Shown here in pieces: positions 16,797 through 22,981 of a DNA stretch of 23,198 nt (position 1 is its first letter; every line of letters begins with the position of its first letter). Made by a program: the position numbers and the translations under genes. The notes beneath the pieces are model-generated. The model was not told the DNA's origin. It saw only the letters and a program-made list of their open reading frames with translations, and ran no database searches. Origin of the DNA: Actinomycetes bacterium (GTDB lineage: Bacteria; Actinomycetota; Acidimicrobiia; Acidimicrobiales; Acidimicrobiaceae); contig JAKBGL010000005.1 in the NCBI GenBank assembly GCA_021833085.1, forward strand, positions 1-23,198. Direction: 5' to 3'.

Positions 16797-17681
16797 TTAG
16801 GATCGTTGACGTTGATCAAAGTCCTTACCGGACATCCCAATCAACTTTTCAGCCAACTCTCTGCCACACGCGAGAGGATCCTCGCCTGTACAGGAGGCTC
16901 GCCACAACCTGCTTCCATCTTCGAGGCCTACAAAACCGTCAACTCGGACCTCTCTACCCTTCACATTACAGATGGCACCAACAGGCATAGTGCACCCAGC
17001 ACCTAGACGGTCAAGAAACGACCTTTCACACGTGAGAACTCTAGAAGTTGCGAGATCTCCAATGGTCTTCAGGATCGATAGGATCTCACCATTCGACCGA
17101 TGCGCCTCTATCGCTAGTACACCTTGACCCACCTGGGGAGTGAAACTATCGATCGGCATCTCCTCACCCGCGTAGTCTCTAAGGTTCAGGCGATTAAGTG
17201 CGGCTTTAGCTACGACTACGGCGTTCCCGTCTTTAGCTAACTTCATACGGGTGGCAATATTACCTCGCGCAGGGAGAATCTTGAGGTCGGGACGGAGGGA
17301 GAGGAGTTGAGCTTTTCGTCGGTTCGAAGAGGTGAAGACCACCGCGCCATCCGGTAGATTCGAAAGAGTAGAACCCACCAAGACATCTCGAGGATCCTCA
17401 CGCGTCGGAACCGCCCCAATCACCAATTCGTCATGGCTTCGACTTGGCAAGTCTTTCGCTGAGTGAACCGCTATGTCTGCGGCTCCACTCAATACTGCTT
17501 GTTGAACCTCTTTAGTAAATACACCTTGTCCTCCTATTACCGACAGAGAACTCGCTTGGTCTCTATCACCTTGAGTTGTCACAAATACGCATTCAAACGG
17601 CTCACCAATAAGAGCACCGACGAAGTTTGCTTGAGCTATCGCAAGTTCTGAGCGCCGTGTCGCAATTCTAATAGTATCCAC
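16797..17681 (-). CDS. hemC: Hydroxymethylbilane synthase (porphobilinogen deaminase)
   Basis: Polymerises four porphobilinogen units to hydroxymethylbilane on a covalently bound dipyrromethane cofactor. At 294 residues it is slightly shorter than the common ~310. It shows IRIATRRSELAIAQA at the N-terminus, the catalytic aspartate D77 in VHSAKDLPS, FTSSNRRKAQL with the substrate-binding arginines, and PQVGQGVLAIE. The cofactor cysteine C230 lies in LGAGCTMPVGA. The GTG start has only a weak AGG upstream. It is 37 nt downstream of hemA and is followed by cobA/hemD, whose product it feeds. Confidence 0.97.
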   Translation of the reverse strand: MDTIRIATRRSELAIAQANFVGALIGEPFECVFVTTQGDRDQASSLSVIGGQGVFTKEVQQAVLSGAADIAVHSAKDLPSRSHDELVIGAVPTREDPRDVLVGSTLSNLPDGAVVFTSSNRRKAQLLSLRPDLKILPARGNIATRMKLAKDGNAVVVAKAALNRLNLRDYAGEEMPIDSFTPQVGQGVLAIEAHRSNGEILSILKTIGDLATSRVLTCERSFLDRLGAGCTMPVGAICNVKGREVRVDGFVGLEDGSRLWRASCTGEDPLACGRELAEKLIGMSGKDFDQRQRS

Positions 17682-17718
17682 AGCTACCTAACTAGCACCA
17701 ACATATTGACCATTTGAA

Positions 17719-18987
17719 TCACAGTCCAAACAAGGTTTTAACATCCTCAACGATATGTGAACTCTGTGCTCCATTCACAACCTTTTTTAGTTGGGTCGCT
17801 GGTGTATGTAGAAGTCTCTTAACTATGTGGTCTGTAAGACGATCGATATCGCCCATCAGCTTGGCGTCGAGTTCCAAATGGTGTTCCAAAAACTCTTTGA
17901 GTTCCTCCACTCTGATATTTTCGGCACGAGAATACAGGGAGGCTATCACCGGAGAAATCTCTTTTGATGCTGATATCGACGGAAACCGATCCAAATAACT
18001 CTTGATTTTCTCTTCTACCTCAGCGATCGCCTCGAATCGGACGTTCATCGATCTTTCGATCAGAGTATTAACTCCATCGAGATCCGTTACCATCAGCCGC
18101 TCGTCCAGTGCGAGTTCAGGGGCTACGTCTCGTGGAAGCGATAGGTCCACCACAACCAGTGGACTCTTATCATCGCGGACATCTCTAACTTTGATATAGT
18201 CGCTTACGCCTAACAGGTACACAGGAGAACTAGTCGCAAAAATAGCACCGTCAACATCGGCCAAAACCTCCACCAGCTCAGAGATCGGCACCCATCTCCC
18301 GTCAATCGATGTTGCTAAAGTCGCTCCCTTGTTTACATCCCGGGCTACAATCGTTACATCCGCACCCGAGTCGTAGAGAATTCGAACGATCTCAGACGCC
18401 AATACTCCGGTACCCACAACAGCAACCTTGGGGACCGCAATTCCCTCAAGATTCGAAAGCATTATCTTGACACCCGCTGAACCAACAGACGTTGAACCAG
18501 AGCCTAGGGTTGTCTCCGAGCGAGTCCACTTTCCGATCTCAATTGCCTCGCGGAAAAGTCGGTTTAAAACTGGACCAGACAGGCCCACCGCTGCTGCCTT
18601 TTCATGTGCACATTTTACCTGTGCAAGAATCTCACTTTCGCCAACGATGCGCGATTCAAGTCCAGATGCGACTCGATAGAGGTGTTCAGCAGCACCAACT
18701 GCATAGTGAACTCGGGCAAGCTGCTGGAATTCAGCATGTGACACTTGTAGATGCACAGAGACTATCTCACCTAAAATCTCTACCGTTCTGTGGAACTCCT
18801 GCGCTTGAACGTATATCTCTGTTCGAGCACAGGTCGTTAATACAACAGCTTCATCTAATAAAGAACCTTTTAGCTTAGATAAAGCCTTAGTTATCGCATC
18901 GGCACCATCACTAGAGACTGCAAATTTCTCGAACAACGACTTGTCTTCCGCGTCATTTGCCGAGACTATAACCGCCATAATAGCCAT
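17719..18987 (-). CDS. hemA: Glutamyl-tRNA reductase, divergent N-terminal motif
   Basis: Reduces glutamyl-tRNA(Glu) to glutamate-1-semialdehyde, the committed and usually regulated step of the C5 pathway. The proposed ATG at 18987 (422 residues) has GGGAG 6 nt upstream; an earlier in-frame GTG at 19017 lacks one. The catalytic cysteine is C53 in VVLTTCARTEIYV, where the usual TCNR reads TCAR. H102 precedes LYRVASGLESRIVGESEILA. The NADPH-binding loop VAVVGTGVLASEI is around 188-200, and the C-terminal dimerisation helices (EVEEKIKSYL... VKRLLHTPATQLKK) are present. The N-terminal SHRxAP motif normally found just after the first strand is replaced by SANDAED. It is the first gene of the hem cluster, with possible redox or iron control sites upstream. 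Confidence 0.95.
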   Translation of the reverse strand: MAIMAVIVSANDAEDKSLFEKFAVSSDGADAITKALSKLKGSLLDEAVVLTTCARTEIYVQAQEFHRTVEILGEIVSVHLQVSHAEFQQLARVHYAVGAAEHLYRVASGLESRIVGESEILAQVKCAHEKAAAVGLSGPVLNRLFREAIEIGKWTRSETTLGSGSTSVGSAGVKIMLSNLEGIAVPKVAVVGTGVLASEIVRILYDSGADVTIVARDVNKGATLATSIDGRWVPISELVEVLADVDGAIFATSSPVYLLGVSDYIKVRDVRDDKSPLVVVDLSLPRDVAPELALDERLMVTDLDGVNTLIERSMNVRFEAIAEVEEKIKSYLDRFPSISASKEISPVIASLYSRAENIRVEELKEFLEHHLELDAKLMGDIDRLTDHIVKRLLHTPATQLKKVVNGAQSSHIVEDVKTLFGL

Positions 18988-19175
18988 CAAAGGCTCCCTA
19001 CCGCCAACCCTGGGCACCTATACACTTTGTGAAATACTTTCTAATATCAACGTTAGTAGATTAAATATGGATTCTCATAATTCGGTGTAGAGATTGATTC
19101 TCACTATTTCTACACAAATTGAGATACCGCCTTGTGTACGCGCCTGAGCGGATCGCAGTATCCTCTTCATCAGCT
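18988..19175 (-). promoter_or_regulatory. hemA upstream region with palindromic and repeated sites
   Basis: This 188-nt non-coding gap between proC and hemA has three notable patterns. A Rex-like 18-mer at 19027-19044 has one perfect TTGTGAA half. Two direct repeats GATTCTCA(T/C)(A/T)ATT lie at 19070-19082 and 19096-19108. An inverted repeat GTGTAGA...TCTACAC at 19085-19091 and 19109-19115 brackets the second repeat. Promoter hexamers are not clear; TGTATAGG near 19016-19023 is a possible -10. A 31-codon ORF (ATG near 19170) is present but unsupported. Confidence 0.5.
19027..19044. promoter_or_regulatory. Rex-operator-like site upstream of hemA
   Basis: On the plus strand the site reads TTGTGAA-ATAC-TTTCTAA. 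The first half matches the Rex consensus TTGTGAA-N4-TTCACAA completely and the second half matches 4 of 7, giving 11 of 14 overall. In Streptomyces coelicolor Rex controls the rex-hemACD operon. A match of this quality is expected about once per window of this length by chance, so only its position makes it notable. Confidence 0.3.
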
Positions 19176-19985
19176 TTAATGGTTTTCCGAGCTACCAACC
19201 TCATCCGCTCTTTTGGACGCCGCCTCAACGGCATCAAATACCGCTCTTCTAAGAGCATATCGCTCCAACTCCATTGTCCCAGCGGCAGTCGTTCCACCCG
19301 GCGAGGTAACGTTGCGTCTTAATGTTCTCAAATCCTCTTCGTCAATAGCGTACATCTGTGACGCCCCGACAAAAGTCTTTTGCACGATCCTCTTAGCCAT
19401 CTCATGAGATAAGCCGAGGGCAACCGTCGCATCTTCTAGCGCCTCCGCAAAGAGATAGATATAAGCGGGGCCAGAGCCAGACACTGCTGTGATAAGATTC
19501 ATTTTGGACTCATCTATAAAGATAACGTCACCAACTGCGTTAAAAAGATGGCTAACAAACTCTAGTACACTCTGAGGAGTATTATCATCACAGCAGATTG
19601 CCGATAGGCCCTGACCGATCGTTGCAGGACTATTGGGCATTACACGGATGCAGATTGAAGCTGGAGACGCAAATCTATGCAGCGTATCTAAGGTCACACC
19701 AGCCGCAATCGATATTAAAATACCTTCTTCATTTACTTCAACAACAGCTTTCACTGCCTGAGCAACGTCTTGGGGCTTTGTCGCCAATAGATAAAAATCG
19801 GCCGGCGGCACTGTTGCCGCAAGTAATACACCGCTACCTAGATGAGTCGCAAGCACTTGTCTCCGTTGTTCATCCCGTTCGACGATGCAAATATCTGTTG
19901 AGTTCAGAAAGCCATCACTGATTAGTCCACGAACTATCGCAGACCCCATCTTTCCCCCGCCAATTACCGCTAACTTTTGCTTCAT
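19176..19985 (-). CDS. proC: Pyrroline-5-carboxylate reductase
   Basis: Final step of proline biosynthesis: NAD(P)H-dependent reduction of 1-pyrroline-5-carboxylate. Its 269 residues are the normal length. The N-terminal Rossmann loop is GGGKMG (9-14), with VMPNSPATIGQG (115-126), AVSGSGPAY (167-175) and the C-terminal family signature NVTSPGGTTAAGTMEL (225-240). The single ATG start has no Shine-Dalgarno; a promoter-like element ends 9 nt upstream. It lies 188 nt upstream of hemA on the same strand. In many actinobacteria proC is near hemA genes, so the pairing is likely inherited, but co-transcription is not evident. Confidence 0.97.
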   Translation of the reverse strand: MKQKLAVIGGGKMGSAIVRGLISDGFLNSTDICIVERDEQRRQVLATHLGSGVLLAATVPPADFYLLATKPQDVAQAVKAVVEVNEEGILISIAAGVTLDTLHRFASPASICIRVMPNSPATIGQGLSAICCDDNTPQSVLEFVSHLFNAVGDVIFIDESKMNLITAVSGSGPAYIYLFAEALEDATVALGLSHEMAKRIVQKTFVGASQMYAIDEEDLRTLRRNVTSPGGTTAAGTMELERYALRRAVFDAVEAASKRADEVGSSENH

Positions 19986-19994
19986 ATTAGCTAA

Positions 19995-20025
19995 AGCATA
20001 GAGACCGAGTAAAACTCATATGCAA
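19995..20025 (-). promoter_or_regulatory. proC: Candidate proC promoter
   Basis: On the minus strand TTGCAT (20020-20025), a 19-nt spacer and TATGCT (19995-20000, TANNNT type) end 9 nt before the proC ATG. This would give a 5' leader of only a few nt and would explain the missing Shine-Dalgarno. The spacer is longer than ideal. Confidence 0.35.
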
Positions 20026-20042
20026 CCCCTAAACATTAGGGG
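20026..20042. repeat. Perfect 17-nt inverted repeat / hairpin at the proC promoter
   Basis: CCCCTAA-ACA-TTAGGGG is a perfect 7-bp stem with a 3-nt loop, directly abutting the proposed proC -35. It lacks a convincing T-tract on either strand, so it is as likely an operator as a terminator for the upstream genes. Confidence 0.5.
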
Positions 20043-20059
20043 AGTTAAATCCAAGCTTC

Positions 20060-20206
20060 TCACTGGACATACAAACTGTTAACACCTAAAGAGTGCCGCC
20101 TATTGGTCTGCTGGTCTGCATCAAGGAACCAGGCCAGCAGCCTAAACGAATATGGATCCTCATTCGATGCTTGGGAAGCGTAACGCTGAAAGTCGCCGAC
20201 CTCCAC
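20060..20206 (-). CDS. Possible small ORF, 48 residues, unknown
   Basis: GTG start, TGA stop. The peptide (VEVGDFQRYASQASNEDPYS... ending SLGVNSLYVQ) has a protein-like mix of residues and a predicted helix around FRLLAWFLDADQQ. I recognise no family. There is only a weak AAGG before the GTG. The same frame continues upstream through two TAG codons to 20335. It could be a real small gene, the tail of a decayed gene, or chance. A strong RNA stem (20108-20140) falls within it. Confidence 0.2.
   Translation of the reverse strand: MEVGDFQRYASQASNEDPYSFRLLAWFLDADQQTNRRHSLGVNSLYVQ
20108..20140. repeat. Strong 11-bp hairpin
   Basis: CTGCTGGTCTG (20108-20118) pairs with CAGGCCAGCAG (20130-20140) across an 11-nt loop. 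All pairs are Watson-Crick except one G-T pair. Two further G-C pairs can form outside a one-base bulge. No T-run follows on either strand, so it is not a standard terminator. Confidence 0.5.
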
Positions 20207-20257
20207 GCCTTCGCCTACCTAGCGAACTTTGAGACGGTAGGCGCTCGGAACTGCTGA

Positions 20258-20335
20258 CTAACTCAGTTCAGTTCTTGTTCCAATTGGTCGCTGCACCTCG
20301 TCTATGAGTTCCCCTAAAACAGAATTGTCTTCCAT
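20258..20335 (-). CDS. Possible 25-residue ORF, unknown
   Basis: ATG to TAG, 14 nt downstream of the glycosyltransferase stop. It has a coding-like composition (MEDNSVLGELIDEVQRP...) but no ribosome-binding site and no known family. It shares its frame with the 48-residue ORF below it, separated by a short stretch bounded by two TAG codons. It may be a remnant. Confidence 0.15.
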   Translation of the reverse strand: MEDNSVLGELIDEVQRPIGTRTELS

Positions 20336-20349
20336 CGATTGTAAAAGTA

Positions 20350-22269
20350 TCACGCAACCATAGACGAACCCGGTTCGATTATAGGTTGGAGCCCAGTTTG
20401 AAACAGGGCGAGAGCAAGTGCTGCTCGCGCTCGAGTTTGTCCAGGTACATACTCAACTCCAAGTACTTGCGACTGCTGGCCAGACGTTGCTACCGAACTA
20501 GAGACTCCACGAATTACGACCTTGATCGGGTAGGTATGTTCGCCGAGGTTAAAGAGAAGAATTCCTTGGTCGCCTAACAACACGTTAACCACCGCGGACA
20601 CCACTTTAACTTTAGCTCCAGTTAGTGATACATCCAGCAAAGAGACGTTTTCATTGTTGAAGCACGCGGGAGCCGCTACGTCAAAGCGTACCGCCGCTCG
20701 GCGTTCCGCTCCGAAACGTTCGGATCTAATCCGTTTAATGGCTGCCACCAACAAGGCTCCGTTTACTACGAGCCATATGAGCGAGCCGTACGCAAGCCAC
20801 GGGACATCGTATCGCAGGGGAGTAAGTTTAAGAAGCGTCGCAACCGTCCAAACAAACGTTAACCCTACAGCACCTATAAGGATCCATAGTAGCACTGGCA
20901 CTGGAATTCTCTTTCGACGATCTCCGGTTTTGCCCTTACTCGTGACAGTGAAGGAGTGTTGGCGATCGACAAGCAAGTGCAAGGTAGCTTTGAGGTTGGC
21001 CGGCATCCGCACCAATTCAAAGACTGTAGCGATGCCTTGAGGCGCCATATCTCTGCATAGGCGCCGCATGGCGTAGCGCTGTACAAGTAATGCGGAGAGG
21101 AAAAAGGTGACAAACACACTTATCGAAGCTCTGATTGGAACCGCTCCGGTCCAAAGTACTACAAGCGGCGCAAGGATATAGCCAAGCGATCTCCAAGCAT
21201 CGAACCAGCCGATAAGAGTCGTTAAATAACTTATACGCTGCATAAGAGTAAGACCGCTAACGAACGCTGGATTCTCTTTCCGTAGTAGCTGCATTGCCCC
21301 CGTACCCCATCGCAGACGTTGACTTAGGTACTGTTCGGCATTTGCTGCAGCCAGACCATGAGCCAGAACTTCGTTGTGATAAACAGTTCGCCAACCGTGC
21401 CGATGCAATCGCAGAGTTGTGTGGATATCCTCGGTTATGGTATCTGTGGCCAATCCACCAACCTCCTCCAAAGCGATCTTACGAAAAATCGCTCCAGTAC
21501 CACAACAAAACGCCGCATTCCACCGATTACGTCCTGGCTCAAAGGCTCGATAAAATAACCTCTGCTCGTTATAACTATCTCGATGTTCAAAGCTATCGAG
21601 GTTGTAGAAGTCTTGAGGGGTTTGAACCAGGGCAACACGCGGATCGTCGAAGTAGCCCACCGTGTTACTAAGAAAGTCTTCGGATGCGACATGGTCTGCG
21701 TCCAAGATCGCAACTAAATCAGCGTTTATCTGAGGGAGAACGTAGTTGACATTACCTGCTTTCGCGTGGTCATGTTTCGGCCGAGCTACGTAATTTGCAC
21801 CAAGATCGTCAGCCAGATTAGCAAGCCATGATCTATTTCCATCGTCTAGGATCCACGTATTATGAGGCAGTCGCATACTAACAGCCGCAGCAACCGTTGG
21901 AAGAATGATCTCCTCCGATTCGTTGTAAGTTGGAATAAGGACAGCAATCTTCGATTCGGTGCAAGTCCTTTCAGTAGTTGGCGTCAATCCATCAAGATCC
22001 CATAGATTAACTGTCAACATTGCAAAACCCAACGTAGCGTGAATCTCGAGAATAATCAAAGGGATGGAGATCCACCAAACCGTTAGATTGAGTGTTGCTA
22101 TAACTCTCCATGTAACGTATGATACTGACACAAGAAATGCAACGATAGCGATCGCTTGGGTGCGGCGTTTCTTACCGATTGGCTCGGGAGGAGGTAGGTT
22201 CGTCAAAGGGAATGGATCGTTACCGAGTGGAGTTACATTTTTATCCGGTAGTGGTCGCCCGAAGTTCAC
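20350..22269 (-). CDS. BcsA-like family 2 glycosyltransferase with C-terminal PilZ domain
   Basis: A 639-residue membrane synthase that probably polymerises a beta-glucan (cellulose or related) from a nucleotide sugar at the inner face and extrudes it, under c-di-GMP control. Two N-terminal transmembrane helices lie at about 38-60 and 64-92. The GT2 domain has IPTYNE (112-117), DDG (142-144), DADH (190-193), QTPQDFYN (216-223), TED (279-281) and QRLRW (317-321). Further helices (about 345-403, 458-480, 490-511) surround the gating-loop motif FTVTSKG (440-446) typical of cellulose synthases. The PilZ domain near 520-615 keeps RAAVR (524-528, RxxxR) and DVSLTG (546-551, DxSxxG), both c-di-GMP contacts. 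Start GTG, with a weak AGG 5 nt upstream and a hairpin just before it. No bcsB, bcsZ or cyclase gene is in the window, so the exact polymer is unknown. Confidence 0.9.
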   Translation of the reverse strand: MNFGRPLPDKNVTPLGNDPFPLTNLPPPEPIGKKRRTQAIAIVAFLVSVSYVTWRVIATLNLTVWWISIPLIILEIHATLGFAMLTVNLWDLDGLTPTTERTCTESKIAVLIPTYNESEEIILPTVAAAVSMRLPHNTWILDDGNRSWLANLADDLGANYVARPKHDHAKAGNVNYVLPQINADLVAILDADHVASEDFLSNTVGYFDDPRVALVQTPQDFYNLDSFEHRDSYNEQRLFYRAFEPGRNRWNAAFCCGTGAIFRKIALEEVGGLATDTITEDIHTTLRLHRHGWRTVYHNEVLAHGLAAANAEQYLSQRLRWGTGAMQLLRKENPAFVSGLTLMQRISYLTTLIGWFDAWRSLGYILAPLVVLWTGAVPIRASISVFVTFFLSALLVQRYAMRRLCRDMAPQGIATVFELVRMPANLKATLHLLVDRQHSFTVTSKGKTGDRRKRIPVPVLLWILIGAVGLTFVWTVATLLKLTPLRYDVPWLAYGSLIWLVVNGALLVAAIKRIRSERFGAERRAAVRFDVAAPACFNNENVSLLDVSLTGAKVKVVSAVVNVLLGDQGILLFNLGEHTYPIKVVIRGVSSSVATSGQQSQVLGVEYVPGQTRARAALALALFQTGLQPIIEPGSSMVA

Positions 22270-22282
22270 GTAAACCTACGCT

Positions 22283-22303
22283 CTGAATCGGAGAAGGATT
22301 CAG
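22283..22303. repeat. 7-bp hairpin in the glycosyltransferase leader
   Basis: CTGAATC-GGAGAAG-GATTCAG is a perfect 7-bp stem with a 7-nt loop, 13 nt upstream of the GTG start of the glycosyltransferase. It may be an operator or a leader hairpin; no T-run follows. Confidence 0.45.
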
Positions 22304-22318
22304 TCACTTTGACGTCAA

Positions 22319-22330
22319 GATCCGATCTAG
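22319..22330 (+). repeat. Left copy of a 12-bp inverted repeat
   Basis: GATCCGATCTAG here matches the exact reverse complement at 23150-23161. The pair encloses about 840 nt of gene-poor sequence. No flanking target duplication is visible. Confidence 0.4.
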
Positions 22331-22722
22331 GACTAGAGGTCGTGTTGATCAAATTAACCTTCCATCTCCAGCTGCTCGTCACTCTTTAAGATGTTTCACG
22401 CTACTTGCATTGATGGTCGACTTAAGATAGATGTAAGTTGAGGGCTAAATCCTATAATTACTCAGATTTTGAAGGCGCTTAACCGAATATGTTGAAATGA
22501 CTGTCGTCTAACGGGACTTTCCTATTCGACCTCACCATCGTCCCTACCCTGATTGAGTAGAAAGTATCGATACAGTACCTAAGGTTTATAAACTCAACGC
22601 CTTATGACGTAGTGGTCTAAGCTCAAAATTTCATAGAAGGTGTTTTGGATAGCACTCGCTTCTTATGGACGGCAGTACAAATATGGTTGCTCTTTGCCCT
22701 CAGGTCGAGTTGCACAACCCAT

Positions 22723-22860
22723 TTAAACTGATTTTGACAAGACCTTCCATGCCTGTCCCACAATAAGCGAAGGCACCGCTAACGCAAGATCGAGGACCAA
22801 CCACCGCATCAACGATACTGGAGATTCCATGACGTTTAATAACACTTCATCTACTAGCAA
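22723..22860 (-). CDS. Possible 45-residue membrane peptide ORF
   Basis: TTG start (AGGAG only 3 nt upstream), TAA stop. An internal ATG (codon 11) and GTG (codon 6) are alternatives. The peptide has one hydrophobic stretch, MRWLVLDLALAVPSLIVGQA (18-37), followed by basic residues, like a single-pass membrane peptide. No family is recognised, and it overlaps another short ORF in a different frame. It could be a frameshifted remnant with its upstream neighbour or chance. Confidence 0.2.
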   Translation of the reverse strand: MLVDEVLLNVMESPVSLMRWLVLDLALAVPSLIVGQAWKVLSKSV

Positions 22861-22981
22861 TATCTCCTAATCCGAGGTCTCGGGAGCACTTGGGATCTAA
22901 CGTTGATCCAACCCTCAAGCACGACTGTCGCCTCATCGACACCACCGAGATAACGTTGTCACAAGAAATGTGGATTTCCAT
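22847..22981 (-). CDS. Possible 44-residue ORF, unknown
   Basis: ATG to TGA (MEIHISCDNVISVVSMRRQS...), with no clear ribosome-binding site. The downstream hydrophobic ORF overlaps its end by 14 nt in another frame, so one frameshift would join them into a protein of about 90 residues. No family is recognised. Confidence 0.15.
   Translation of the reverse strand: MEIHISCDNVISVVSMRRQSCLRVGSTLDPKCSRDLGLGDIASR

Larger units (their letters stand above)
19986..20349. other. 364-nt gap between the glycosyltransferase and proC
   Basis: No ORF of recognisable family is present. From right to left on the minus strand it holds a frame with two short ORFs separated by in-frame TAG codons, a strong 11-bp hairpin inside the second ORF, a perfect 7-bp hairpin (20026-20042) and a proC promoter candidate. 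The separate entries describe each. Confidence 0.6.

Noticed and set aside
18988..19017. Longer HemA from GTG 19017
   Set aside because: No Shine-Dalgarno for the GTG, while the ATG at 18987 has GGGAG at 6 nt.
20060..20335. TAG read as an amino acid (amber recoding)
   Set aside because: TAG is the normal stop of at least five clear genes in the window.
22453..22458. Perfect TATAAT on the plus strand
   Set aside because: No -35-like hexamer at 16-19 nt spacing and no plus-strand gene follows.
22270..22500. c-di-GMP (GEMM) riboswitch before the PilZ synthase
   Set aside because: Looked for because of the PilZ domain; the conserved GEMM core sequences are absent on the minus strand.
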